From Pedobacter cryoconitis (GTDB lineage Bacteria > Bacteroidota > Bacteroidia > Sphingobacteriales > Sphingobacteriaceae), in NCBI RefSeq assembly GCF_001590605.1, contig NZ_CP014504.1, forward strand, positions 2,976,001 through 3,040,000: a stretch of 64,000 bases of DNA, in the 5' to 3' direction. The translations under genes and the position numbers were made by a program. The notes below the pieces were generated by a model. It did not search any database, was not told the DNA's origin, and was given only the letters and a program-made list of their open reading frames with translations. This document shows, piece after piece, positions 9,695-17,891 of this stretch (positions are counted from its first letter, which is position 1; every line of letters begins with the position of its first letter).

Positions 9695-10084
9695 TTATTC
9701 TGCCGGAGCAGCGTCAGCTTTAACAGCTTTTTTAGCTGGTGCTTTTTTAGCAGGTTCTTCAGCTACCGGAGCAGCAGCAGCTTCTACTTTTACAGTAGGA
9801 ACAGCCTTTTCAACAACTTCGCTAATTACACTTGCAGGTAAGATAGAAACGTAAGATTTGTTATCTTGTTTCTTTCTGAAAACTACAGTACCAGCAACAA
9901 GAGCGAATAAAGTATGGTCTTTACCAATACCTACGCCTTTATCAGGATGGTGTTTAGTTCCGCGTTGACGTACTAAGATGTTTCCTGCAATTGCTTCCTG
10001 ACCACCAAAAATTTTGATACCTAAGCGTTTACTATGAGACTCACGTCCGTTTCTCGAACTACCGGCTCCTTTTTTATGTGCCAT
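9695..10084 (-). CDS. rpmA: 50S ribosomal protein L27 with Ala/Lys-rich C-terminal extension
   Basis: The first 85 or so residues are typical L27: [40 protein letters not shown] and TVVFRKK. L27 reaches toward the peptidyl-transferase centre of the large subunit. The protein then continues for about 40 residues of low-complexity Ala/Lys/Glu/Pro sequence ([15 protein letters not shown] at the end), giving 129 residues against the usual 85 or so. The N-terminus begins directly with AHKKG and has no Firmicutes-type cleaved extension. It follows rplU by 59 bases, the usual L21-L27 pair, and ends at the shared terminator. Confidence 0.96.
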   Translation of the reverse strand: MAHKKGAGSSRNGRESHSKRLGIKIFGGQEAIAGNILVRQRGTKHHPDKGVGIGKDHTLFALVAGTVVFRKKQDNKSYVSILPASVISEVVEKAVPTVKVEAAAAPVAEEPAKKAPAKKAVKADAAPAE

Positions 10085-10143
10085 TTTGTTTTATATTTTA
10101 TCAACTAACAGTGTAAAACTGATAATTTTTGTTTAACAACTAA

Positions 10144-10455
10144 TTATAAACTGATACCAGAGATCTGGATTTTTGTGAAATACTGGCGGTGGCCATTTTT
10201 CTTTTTGTAACCTTTTCTACGTTTCTTTTTGAAAACGATTACTTTATCGCCTTTTAAATGAGACACGATTTTAGCTGAAACGATAGCTCCTGATAATAAA
10301 GGGGCACCAACAGAGATATTACCTCCGTCTTCAACCAACAATACATTGTCAAATTCAATACTAGCGCCTTCATCTCCTTGCAAACGGTGTACAAAAAGGT
10401 GCTGGTCTTTTGCAACTTTGAATTGCTGTCCTGCTATATTTACTATTGCGTACAT
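10144..10455 (-). CDS. rplU: 50S ribosomal protein L21
   Basis: 103 residues, the normal L21 length. [18 protein letters not shown] at the N-terminus and the basic C-terminal block [19 protein letters not shown] are family hallmarks. L21 binds 23S rRNA early in large-subunit assembly. It is the first gene of the rplU-rpmA operon. A TATATTTG -7 box lies about 47 bases upstream of the ATG. Confidence 0.97.
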   Translation of the reverse strand: MYAIVNIAGQQFKVAKDQHLFVHRLQGDEGASIEFDNVLLVEDGGNISVGAPLLSGAIVSAKIVSHLKGDKVIVFKKKRRKGYKKKNGHRQYFTKIQISGISL

Positions 10456-10501
10456 TGTTAAATAATTAGTATTTTAAATTGTTTATTTTTTTATCGAGGT
10501 G

Positions 10502-10509
10502 CAAATATA
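10502..10509 (-). promoter_or_regulatory. Putative -7 promoter element of rplU-rpmA
   Basis: The minus strand reads TATATTTG, an exact fit to the Bacteroidota -7 consensus TAnnTTTG. It is placed to give a leader of roughly 40 bases before rplU. I see no clear TTTG -33 box at the right distance, so this rests on the -7 match and position. Confidence 0.5.
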
Positions 10510-10537
10510 GAATATATATTTATAAATTCATAATGAT

Positions 10538-11053
10538 TTACTTTTTCTTAGTATATCTTTCTTCAGCATCATTGATACTCTGCTCCAAAAGGGTCTTCAT
10601 TTGCTTGGCCACATCCCGTAATTTAGCGATATCACTATAATCAGTAACAAAAATCACCTTTTTAGTTTTACGTTTATAGTTAAACTGCATCACATAACGC
10701 AGTACTTTAGATTTATTAAGGTCAGTTCCGGCATTGGCAATGACATCAGGAAAATTCCAGAATCCAATCTCGCTCGCCTTATTATGAATATAAATGATAT
10801 CATTCTGTCTTAACTTCACATTGGTTTTGATCAGCGAATCTTTTGAATTCAGGTACTGATAGTCCCCTGTAGCAGAATCATAAGAATTCACCAGGTCATT
10901 ACCTGCTCCCCATTTGAACTGAAAAGAGACAAATTCATCCGATCTGAAGGGCGCATTTTTAATAATAGGCATATAATAAAACACACAGTAGGCCAGAAAA
11001 GGAACTACAATAGTGAGCAGTAGAAATATTTTTTTCGCGTTGGTACTCATCAT
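10538..11053 (-). CDS. Hypothetical membrane-anchored protein
   Basis: 171 residues. One N-terminal hydrophobic helix (about 8-28, IFLLLTIVVPFLAYCVFYY) is followed by a soluble domain of about 140 residues that should face the periplasm. That domain mixes beta strands and charged helices (SEIGFWNFPDVIAN, YVMQFNYKRKTKKVIFVTDY) and ends in a Lys-rich tail. I recognise no family or catalytic motif. Two ATG codons in tandem open the frame and either could serve. It lies 39 bases downstream of the symporter gene on the same strand and may be its operon partner. Confidence 0.75.
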   Translation of the reverse strand: MMSTNAKKIFLLLTIVVPFLAYCVFYYMPIIKNAPFRSDEFVSFQFKWGAGNDLVNSYDSATGDYQYLNSKDSLIKTNVKLRQNDIIYIHNKASEIGFWNFPDVIANAGTDLNKSKVLRYVMQFNYKRKTKKVIFVTDYSDIAKLRDVAKQMKTLLEQSINDAEERYTKKK

Positions 11054-11092
11054 TTTTAATCTATATTAATTGGTCTTGCATTCTTAACTTAT

Positions 11093-12478
11093 CTAATCCA
11101 GAGGCCCTGTAAGCTCTCCCTCCCACTTGCTGACCACAGCTGTTGCCAGACTGTTACCAATTACATTTGTCGCTGACCTGCCCATATCCAGCAAAGGATC
11201 AATACCAATCAATAAGGCCAGTCCTGCTTCAGGAATATTAAAAGTTGCAATAGTACCTGCAATAACTACTAACGAAGCCCTTGGAACACCTGCAATACCT
11301 TTACTGGTCAGCATCAGGATCAGCAGCATAGTAATTTGCTGTTGAAACGATAAATGTATCCCGTAAGACTGTGCAATAAATAAGGACGCAAAGGTCATAT
11401 ATAACATTGAACCATCCAAATTAAACGAGTACCCTAATGGTAATACGAAACTCACAATTTTATCTTTACAGCCAAAGCGTTCCAGCTGCAACATCGTTTT
11501 CGGATAAGCCGCTTCACTGCTTGCTGTACTAAAAGCAACAATTACGGGTTCTTTCATCCTGTTCATCAGGTTGAATACTCTTCCTTTGAGAATAAGATAA
11601 CCAATCATAATCAGTACCAGCCACAACAGCAGCATCGTGGAATAGAATTCTCCAATAAATAAAGCATAAGTAGAAAGAACACTTAAACCCTGTTTTGCAA
11701 TTATCGCTGCCATCGCACCAAATACCGCAAATGGGGCAAAATTCATCACGTATCCCGTCACTTTTAAAATTACATGAGCAACTGAATCAAAAAATTCAAT
11801 GATAATTTTACCTTTTTCACCAATAGCAGCAGTTGCGACCCCAAAGAACAGGGAGAAAGCTACAATTTGAAGGATTTCATTGGTTGCCATTGCTTCAGTC
11901 ATACTTTTTGGGATGATGTGTGCAATAAAGTCTTTCATCGATAAAGCCACTTTATGAATCCCAGTATCCTCATGACTGCTTGGAAGTGGCAAATTCATCG
12001 CTTCACCCGGTCTGAATATATTGACCATGATCATTCCCAGGAATAAAGACAATAAGGAAGCACTCATAAACCAAAGCATGGTTTTACCGCCAATTCTTCC
12101 TACCGCTTTAATATCCCCTACTTTAGCTACCCCAACTACCAGTGTGGTAAAAACCAGAGGAGCAACGATCATTTTAATTAACCTTAGAAAAATATCACTT
12201 AATAAAGTAAGTGGTTCCAGCTTTTTCTCTCTTTCAGTTTCGTTATCTCTTCTTATTTTAACGTGCTCTGCTCTTTGTGTCTTCAGTTGCAAGTACTGTA
12301 CAGATGCTGTATCAGTTCTCTCGCCAATCTTTATATCTAAAGTTTTAATTTGGGCATCTGCACTGGTAATCTTATTGTTATAGGTATCAAATGAGTTTAC
12401 ATTTAATACATATCCTAAGATAACTCCTAGTACCAGTGCTAAAAATATAAAGAATGTTAATCTGTTGTTTTTTGACAT
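11093..12478 (-). CDS. Dicarboxylate/amino acid:cation symporter (DAACS family, GltP/DctA-like)
   Basis: 461 residues with many membrane helices. The Ser-rich motif is present as VAFSTASSEAAYPKTM, and the substrate-binding helix as SFNLDGSMLYMTF (the family's N-x-D-G signature). TSKGIAGVPRASLVVI is the conserved segment of hairpin 2. The family moves glutamate, aspartate or C4-dicarboxylates with protons or sodium. About 60 hydrophilic residues rich in charge (roughly 28-85, KTQRAEHVKIRRDNETEREK) sit between the first and second helices and look like a coiled-coil loop; canonical GltP has no such loop. Substrate preference cannot be read from the sequence. Confidence 0.92.
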   Translation of the reverse strand: MSKNNRLTFFIFLALVLGVILGYVLNVNSFDTYNNKITSADAQIKTLDIKIGERTDTASVQYLQLKTQRAEHVKIRRDNETEREKKLEPLTLLSDIFLRLIKMIVAPLVFTTLVVGVAKVGDIKAVGRIGGKTMLWFMSASLLSLFLGMIMVNIFRPGEAMNLPLPSSHEDTGIHKVALSMKDFIAHIIPKSMTEAMATNEILQIVAFSLFFGVATAAIGEKGKIIIEFFDSVAHVILKVTGYVMNFAPFAVFGAMAAIIAKQGLSVLSTYALFIGEFYSTMLLLWLVLIMIGYLILKGRVFNLMNRMKEPVIVAFSTASSEAAYPKTMLQLERFGCKDKIVSFVLPLGYSFNLDGSMLYMTFASLFIAQSYGIHLSFQQQITMLLILMLTSKGIAGVPRASLVVIAGTIATFNIPEAGLALLIGIDPLLDMGRSATNVIGNSLATAVVSKWEGELTGPLD

Positions 12479-12650
12479 TATATTTGGTTGAGTGTTTTTT
12501 CCGAGCGTAAAACTACAATAATAAACTTATTTTCAGAATCGGGCACTCCGTTTTTATAGTATTGTGGAAATGCTATATTGCATTTAAAAACATTTTAGCC
12601 TTGTAACATTTTACTATTAACCGTGTCAAATAACAAAAATAACGACTCAA

Positions 12651-13148
12651 TTGGATCAGAAAGACATCTTATTTAAGCAAATCTTCGATACTAACTCCAA
12701 GAAAATATTCCATTTGTGCTATGGCTATACAGGTGATGCTGAGTCTGCAAATGATCTTTTACAGGAGACTTTCCTTAAGGTTTGGCAAAATCTTGATAAA
12801 TTCAGGCAGAAATCATTAATTTCGACCTGGATTTACAGGATCGCAGTAAACACTTGTTTAACTTATCTCCGTTCGGAGAAAAGACAGGCAAAGGACGAAC
12901 TAACGGAAAATATTATTGAGAACAGAGTAGAAGAATTCTCTGAAAAAAATGAGCAGGTGGCTCTTTTATATAAATCAATATCCAAATTAGAAGAAAACGA
13001 CCGTTTAATTATTACTATGGTTCTTGATGAACTTCCTTATCATGAGATAGCGGATATTTCAGGAATCAGCGAAGGAAATCTTAGGGTTAAGATTCACAGG
13101 ATTAAACAAAAACTCACCGAATTATACAATCATCATGCAAGAATTTGA
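12651..13148 (+). CDS. RNA polymerase sigma factor, ECF (sigma-70 family)
   Basis: 165 residues. Sigma-70 region 2 covers about 8-75 (YGYTGDAESANDLLQETFLKVWQNL, partly quoted, then STWIYRIAVNTCLTYLR). Region 4 covers about 105-160 (LPYHEIADISGISEGNLRVK, then IHRIKQKL). I take TTG at 12651 as the start: there is an in-frame stop at 12618-12620, no ATG between, and the next ATG would remove region 2.1. The downstream membrane gene overlaps its end by 14 bases, an arrangement typical of sigma/anti-sigma pairs. Its regulon cannot be told from this window. Confidence 0.92.
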   Translation: MDQKDILFKQIFDTNSKKIFHLCYGYTGDAESANDLLQETFLKVWQNLDKFRQKSLISTWIYRIAVNTCLTYLRSEKRQAKDELTENIIENRVEEFSEKNEQVALLYKSISKLEENDRLIITMVLDELPYHEIADISGISEGNLRVKIHRIKQKLTELYNHHARI

Positions 13149-13734
13149 ACATATACAGTCTCTTTGGCAATCACATTCTGTGGAGGTAAAAATCACTTCA
13201 GAAGAGATGCTGGATCAGGCAAAAAAAGAGGTGAATTCCATTCGAACCAAATCGCTCTTTAATATTGGCGGAATGGTTATATCATTCCTGGCGATCAGCT
13301 CCTTACTGGTTTATTTTGATTTCAGCTCGTGGGCTACATTTTTAGGAATCGGAATTATCGTAAGTGCAGTAGCGATCTATACGGTTTTATTATACAGAGA
13401 ACACCTGTTGATTTCCCGGAACGATTTCACAGAACATCCAGGGGCATTTCTGAAAAAACTTCATGAATACCAGTTAAGCCGTTTCAATTTGTACAATAAG
13501 CTTTACTGGTTTTATGCCGCAGCAGTATCAGTTGGTTTCATTCTTTTCTTCTTTGAAACACTGAACCACCTGAATACCTGGGTACAAATCGCAATCGTAC
13601 TATTTACAGTAATCTGGATGGGCTTCTGTGCAACCATCCTGCGTAAATCTTATATGAATAAAGAAAAAGAGCGCATTGACCTTTTAATTGAGAAATTTGA
13701 AAGAATCAGTGCGCAGTTTAAAGAATCCGTTTAA
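13135..13734 (+). CDS. Four-helix membrane protein, candidate anti-sigma factor
   Basis: 199 residues. A cytoplasmic N-terminal stretch of about 40 residues (MQEFEHIQSLWQSHSVEV) precedes two paired hydrophobic helices (about 43-63 and 65-85) and, after an 40-residue charged loop, two more (about 125-145 and 148-170). A charged C-terminal tail follows (KEKERIDLLIEKFERISA). It has no zinc-finger HxxxCxxC motif and none of the usual FecR-type layout. The role is inferred only from its 14-base overlap with the sigma gene and its membrane topology. It could also be an unrelated membrane protein. Confidence 0.8.
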   Translation: MQEFEHIQSLWQSHSVEVKITSEEMLDQAKKEVNSIRTKSLFNIGGMVISFLAISSLLVYFDFSSWATFLGIGIIVSAVAIYTVLLYREHLLISRNDFTEHPGAFLKKLHEYQLSRFNLYNKLYWFYAAAVSVGFILFFFETLNHLNTWVQIAIVLFTVIWMGFCATILRKSYMNKEKERIDLLIEKFERISAQFKESV

Positions 13735-13740
13735 TTAGCT

Positions 13741-13771
13741 TAAAGAACAAGAGGATTACTCTTGTTCTTTA
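13741..13771. terminator. Bidirectional terminator overlapping the lipoprotein stop codon
   Basis: A perfect 13-bp stem, taaagaacaagag / ctcttgttcttta (13741-13753 with 13759-13771), has loop gatta. The stop codon of the minus-strand gene (13756-13758) lies inside the loop, and the right arm encodes that protein's last four residues, KEQE. Confidence 0.75.
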
Positions 13772-14388
13772 ACTTCATCTACAGAAAAGCTATTTCCTCT
13801 CAACCCGTAATGCAGCATTTTCACTGCACCATTCTTCTGCGTACTATCCGAAGAATTAACAATAGGAAATGACCTGAACAACTCTCCGTTTTTTTGGATA
13901 AATTTATCATTCCCACCATAAATCTTCTTCATTTTAGCGCTTAAAGGCGGAAAGCTGATTTTATTAAAGCTGCCATTATATTCATAAACGTTAAGATCTC
14001 TGACGTTCTTTTTACTCAGCAATTCGATATACAATTCCGGGTTACCATCATTGTCCATATCCATATTCCAGGCATCTGTAATTATACCATCGCGTTCTAC
14101 AGAGAGAGATTTATAATTATTTTTTGTTGAATCGGACATCAGGATCAGGTAGCCACCCAGGCTATCCACTCCTCTCCCCCAGCTTAATACTTCAAAGTGA
14201 AGTCCTGGTTTGATCACGATATCCTTATGAAAAGGAAAAGTTCCTGCGGTATTTTTAGCCACAGCCTTCACATCGGCTGCCGGAGAAATTTTAATCGGCT
14301 GATCCTGTTTACAAGCAAACAAAAATAACAATCCCACACAAAGTGCAGACTGCTGTAAAATATATAGTTTTCGTCTCATTTTGTTCAT
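13756..14388 (-). CDS. Hypothetical lipoprotein
   Basis: 210 residues. The N-terminus has a charged start (MNKMRRKLYIL), a hydrophobic stretch and a lipobox LLFLFACKQD with the lipidated Cys at about 26, so it should be anchored in the membrane. The mature part contains NMDMDNDGNPELYIELL, which resembles the Asp-rich calcium-type loops of VCBS/FG-GAP proteins, but I see only one such copy. I recognise no enzyme motif. A second ATG (MRRK) three codons in is an alternative start. It lies downstream of the GH20 gene, separated from it by a hairpin. Confidence 0.78.
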   Translation of the reverse strand: MNKMRRKLYILQQSALCVGLLFLFACKQDQPIKISPAADVKAVAKNTAGTFPFHKDIVIKPGLHFEVLSWGRGVDSLGGYLILMSDSTKNNYKSLSVERDGIITDAWNMDMDNDGNPELYIELLSKKNVRDLNVYEYNGSFNKISFPPLSAKMKKIYGGNDKFIQKNGELFRSFPIVNSSDSTQKNGAVKMLHYGLRGNSFSVDEVKEQE

Positions 14389-14427
14389 TTTATTTTAGCA
14401 ATTTATACTAAAAAAGCGTTTTAACCA

Positions 14428-14480
14428 AATATAAAGCCTGTTTAAAATTCAAATGATGAATTTCAAACAGGCTTTATATT
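14428..14480 (-). terminator. Long hairpin at the 3' end of the glycan operon
   Basis: A 16-bp outer stem (14428-14443 with 14465-14480, containing aaagcctgttt / aaacaggcttt) encloses a second 6-bp stem (aaattc / gaattt) with loop aaatgat. It lies just after the GH20 stop. There is no strong T run on the minus strand, so it may act as a terminator or as a 3' stability element. Confidence 0.6.
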
Positions 14481-14499
14481 GCAAGGAATAAAAGAGAAA

Positions 14500-16386
14500 T
14501 TACTTCGCTCCGTTATTTAAAGGAGTTTCTGAAATTACACTTCGTTTTCCTTTTGGCGTGATCACAACGGTCTTCAATAAAAGTTTAGTGCCCTTAGGTA
14601 CATTGACTTTTAATGCAGAACGATATTGATTAGAAACATCAGATGGAGTGGTTCCATCTAAAGTATAATAGATTTTAGCTCCCTGAACGGGTACTTTCAA
14701 ATCAACAGTAATATCTTCGCCATCAATTTGCTGATCAGACTGGCCTACCGGAACCGGGACCCAGTAATTCGTGTTTGTTTTATCCAGACGTGCTAAGTGC
14801 AATGGGATTCTTTCTTCAGAAAAGTTCTTAAAGTTCTTTCTATCTAATGGAGACCATGCAATTTCAGCTAAAGCGAACATTCTTGGTAGAATCATATATT
14901 CTGCTTTCTCAGGACTTTCAATATATTCTGTCCATAAATTAGCCTGTACACCTTTAATATATTTCTTTTGATCTGCTGACAAAACTTCTGGAACAGGATC
15001 ATAGGCATAAGCGACCGAATAAGGTGAATTTCCGCCAATATTAACAGGCTCACCACTTGATTTTGACTGTGCATGGTCAAAGTATAAACCTTGATTTCCC
15101 GGCGTCATAATTACATCATGGTTAAGTTTTGCAGCAGCAATACCACCTTCAACCCCACGCCATGACATTACTGTCGCATTTGGTGCTAATCCACCTTCTA
15201 AAATCTCATCCCATCCAATGATAGATCTTCCTTTAGAATTGATATATTTTTCTATACGCTGAATAAAATAACTTTGCAGTTCATGCTCATCTTTCAAACC
15301 TTTTTCTTTAATCAGCTGTTGACAGAAAGGAGATTGTTTCCAGTATTCTTTTGGACTTTCATCCCCCCCAATATGGATATATTTCGAAGGAAATAAGACC
15401 ATTACCTCATCTAAAACATCTTCTAAGAATTTAAAAGTATATTCAGTTGGTGCAAATACGTCATCAAAAACACCCCATTGCTGCTGTACCTGTTTACCTT
15501 TTCTTGAGCCAGCCCAAGGTGTTTTAGGATCAACAAAGGTATCTCTGTCCGGAAAACAGCTCAACTGGGGATAAGCCGCGATTGCTGCTGAACTGTGACC
15601 TGGTAATTCAATTTCAGGAATTACAGTCACAAACTTTCTTGTCGCATAAGCAACAACTTCTTTCACTTCATTTTGTGTATAAAAGCCTTTATAAGGTGTA
15701 TTGTCAGAAGTCACTCCAGGATGATGGCCTACAACAGAACCATTTCTTTCTGCGCCGACAGTGGTCAGCTTAGGATACTTTTTAATCTCTATTCTCCAGC
15801 CCTGATCTTCTGTCAAATGCCAGTGGAAATTATTCAGTTTATAAGCTGCCATCAAGTCAATATACTTCTTAATGAAAGAGACAGGGAAAGTATGTCTTCC
15901 TACATCCAGGTGCATTCCTCTATATTGGAATCTTGGATAATCTTTGATGATACTGGCAGGTACATCAATTTCCTGACCCTTCTTCTCCGGCATCATTTGC
16001 ATCAGTGACTGCACACCGTAAAAAAGACCAGCCCCTTTTCCGGTAACCGTAATATTGCGGGCAGTAACCTGGAGCTCATAACCTTCAACTGGCAATTTTT
16101 CAGCGCCAACAGAACTTAATACGATAGCACGCTCATTAGTGGCCGCTGCTTGAGACGGTCTCAATGCAAAACCGCCCTGACTGGCGATATAAGCATTCAA
16201 GATATCTGCCGTTGCCGCATTGGAGGTTTCATTGGAGACCAGTACCACAGTTTTGTCCAGTTTAAATACACCGGCCTTTTTTTCTACTGATACCGGTGCA
16301 GGTATAATACCTAAGTTTTCATCCGTCTGTGCGCTTACACTCAGCGTGACACAGGCCAGAATAAGCCCTGAAATGATTTTCTTCAT
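14500..16386 (-). CDS. Beta-N-acetylhexosaminidase, GH20, exported
   Basis: 628 residues. Signal peptide MKKIISGLILACVTLSVSAQ. The N-terminal GH20b domain (about 22-150) precedes the catalytic TIM barrel (about 155-500). The catalytic pair is D342-E343 in HIGGDESPKEYW: the Asp orients the substrate 2-acetamido group and the Glu is the general acid. WHLTEDQGWRIEIKKYPKL and VIPEIELPGHS are further GH20 hallmarks. A C-terminal beta-sandwich like that of chitobiases (about 535-620, YYTLDGTTPSDVS) closes it. It removes terminal beta-GlcNAc or GalNAc in the periplasm or at the surface. It is the last gene of the five-gene glycan operon, 37 bases after the GH125 gene. Confidence 0.95.
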   Translation of the reverse strand: MKKIISGLILACVTLSVSAQTDENLGIIPAPVSVEKKAGVFKLDKTVVLVSNETSNAATADILNAYIASQGGFALRPSQAAATNERAIVLSSVGAEKLPVEGYELQVTARNITVTGKGAGLFYGVQSLMQMMPEKKGQEIDVPASIIKDYPRFQYRGMHLDVGRHTFPVSFIKKYIDLMAAYKLNNFHWHLTEDQGWRIEIKKYPKLTTVGAERNGSVVGHHPGVTSDNTPYKGFYTQNEVKEVVAYATRKFVTVIPEIELPGHSSAAIAAYPQLSCFPDRDTFVDPKTPWAGSRKGKQVQQQWGVFDDVFAPTEYTFKFLEDVLDEVMVLFPSKYIHIGGDESPKEYWKQSPFCQQLIKEKGLKDEHELQSYFIQRIEKYINSKGRSIIGWDEILEGGLAPNATVMSWRGVEGGIAAAKLNHDVIMTPGNQGLYFDHAQSKSSGEPVNIGGNSPYSVAYAYDPVPEVLSADQKKYIKGVQANLWTEYIESPEKAEYMILPRMFALAEIAWSPLDRKNFKNFSEERIPLHLARLDKTNTNYWVPVPVGQSDQQIDGEDITVDLKVPVQGAKIYYTLDGTTPSDVSNQYRSALKVNVPKGTKLLLKTVVITPKGKRSVISETPLNNGAK

Positions 16387-16423
16387 GATTTTGATTAAAG
16401 TTTATATTTGGTTCATTGTTTGG

Positions 16424-17842
16424 TTAGCTCAATAAATGCGGGCGTGCTAAAAACACTTCCCATAAAAACTCACCGAAGATCGTATTCGTCCAGGCAAACC
16501 ATGGTCTTGTAAAAATTTCAGGATGATCCTTTTTAAAAGACTCATGCATAAAACCAGTACCAGCATGCGTTTTTTTCAAGGCAGCAATACATTGTTTAAT
16601 CTCTTCGTCATCTGTACTGGTCAGTCCTCTGCAAATAATACTCAGCGGCCAGATCATATCCTGCTGCTCTACATGCGGACCACCAATCCCCTCTATATCT
16701 TTCCCTTTATAAAAATATGGATTATGTTCTGATAGCGCAAATTTTCGGGTATTCTGATAAATAGGATCTGTTACAGGCACTGCATTCAGGTAAGGAAGAG
16801 AAAGTAAACTTGGCACATTCGAATCATCCATCAAGTTTACGTTGCCAAATCCATCCACTTCAAAAGCATAAATTTTTCCATAAACAGGGTGTTCAACTAC
16901 TGCATATTTCTGGATTGCAGTTTCTACTTCTGTTGCCAAAGCACTCAGTTCAGCAGCAAAAGCTTCTTCTTTGAAAATTGCCCTGAACATTTCTGCCACT
17001 TGTTTTAAACTCACTACCGCGAAAAAGTTAGAAGGAATCAGGAAAGGAAAGATTGTAGCATCATCACTCGGTCTGAACATCGAACAGATCAATCCTACAG
17101 GTTTTACCGGGAAGCCATACCCCGCCATGGGTAAACTATCTGTTGGCTTAGCTGTATCACGTTGAAAATGATAAGGTCCCAAACCTGTTTTACGTTGTTG
17201 CTCTTTAAAAGTTTTCAGGATCGTACGGATAGAGGTCTTCCATTCCTCATCAAACGGCGTAGCATCACCAGTCATTTTCCAGTAATTATAAGCCAGGCGC
17301 ATCGGGTAACAAAGCGAATCTATTTCCCATTTACGTTCATGAACACCAGGCTGCATATCGGTATGGTCACCTGCCCATTCACTTTTCTGTTCTCCATCTT
17401 TGTAAAATGCATTCGCATAAGGATCTTTAATTACATAATGTGCCTGACGATGGATAATCCCTGCAACTAACTGTTGTAATTTTTTATCTTCTTTCATAAA
17501 AGCAAGATATGGCCATACCTGCGCAGAGCTATCTCTAAGCCACATTGCATCAATATCTCCGGTGATCACATAAGTATCAGGTTTGCCATCTTTCATCGCA
17601 AAGGAAACTGTCGTATCCAGCGTATTCGGCAAACAGTTATTAAATAACCAGCCTAACTCTTTATCAGAAACCTTCTGCTGAAATTTAAGAATCGCTTTTT
17701 CTACCGCCGGACTACTGAATTTTCTCTTATTCAACGGTACTCTTACATTTGGATAAGCTAACTCAAATGCGCTTAAATCCTTACTCAAAAACAAACCAGC
17801 AGTAAGCAAACCTGTACTGGTAATGAAATCTTTTCTGTTCAT
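16424..17842 (-). CDS. GH125 exo-alpha-1,6-mannosidase family protein, exported
   Basis: 472 residues. The N-terminus MNRKDFITSTGLLTAGLFLS looks like an export signal. The body matches the metal-independent alpha-mannosidase fold: DIDAMWLRDSSAQVWPYL near residue 90, CYPMRLAYNYWKMTGD, and GPHVEQQDMIWPLSIICRGL near the end. Known GH125 enzymes release non-reducing alpha-1,6-linked mannose, as in N-glycan cores or yeast mannan, by an inverting mechanism. In this operon it would unmask beta-mannose and GlcNAc for the GH2 and GH20 enzymes. A GC-rich hairpin (17861-17880) lies between it and the transporter gene upstream. Confidence 0.9.
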   Translation of the reverse strand: MNRKDFITSTGLLTAGLFLSKDLSAFELAYPNVRVPLNKRKFSSPAVEKAILKFQQKVSDKELGWLFNNCLPNTLDTTVSFAMKDGKPDTYVITGDIDAMWLRDSSAQVWPYLAFMKEDKKLQQLVAGIIHRQAHYVIKDPYANAFYKDGEQKSEWAGDHTDMQPGVHERKWEIDSLCYPMRLAYNYWKMTGDATPFDEEWKTSIRTILKTFKEQQRKTGLGPYHFQRDTAKPTDSLPMAGYGFPVKPVGLICSMFRPSDDATIFPFLIPSNFFAVVSLKQVAEMFRAIFKEEAFAAELSALATEVETAIQKYAVVEHPVYGKIYAFEVDGFGNVNLMDDSNVPSLLSLPYLNAVPVTDPIYQNTRKFALSEHNPYFYKGKDIEGIGGPHVEQQDMIWPLSIICRGLTSTDDEEIKQCIAALKKTHAGTGFMHESFKKDHPEIFTRPWFAWTNTIFGEFLWEVFLARPHLLS

Positions 17843-17860
17843 CTATATTTGGTGTTATTA

Positions 17861-17880
17861 CGCCTGCCTCCGGGCAGGCG
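17861..17880 (-). other. GC-rich hairpin inside the glycan operon
   Basis: cgcctgcc / ggcaggcg (17861-17868 with 17873-17880) is a perfect 8-bp stem with a four-base loop, strikingly GC-rich against its AT-rich surroundings. It lies between the transporter stop and the GH125 start. It has no T run, so an mRNA-processing or differential-expression role, or a REP-like dispersed repeat, fits better than a terminator. Confidence 0.7.
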
Positions 17881-17891
17881 CTTATTATAAT

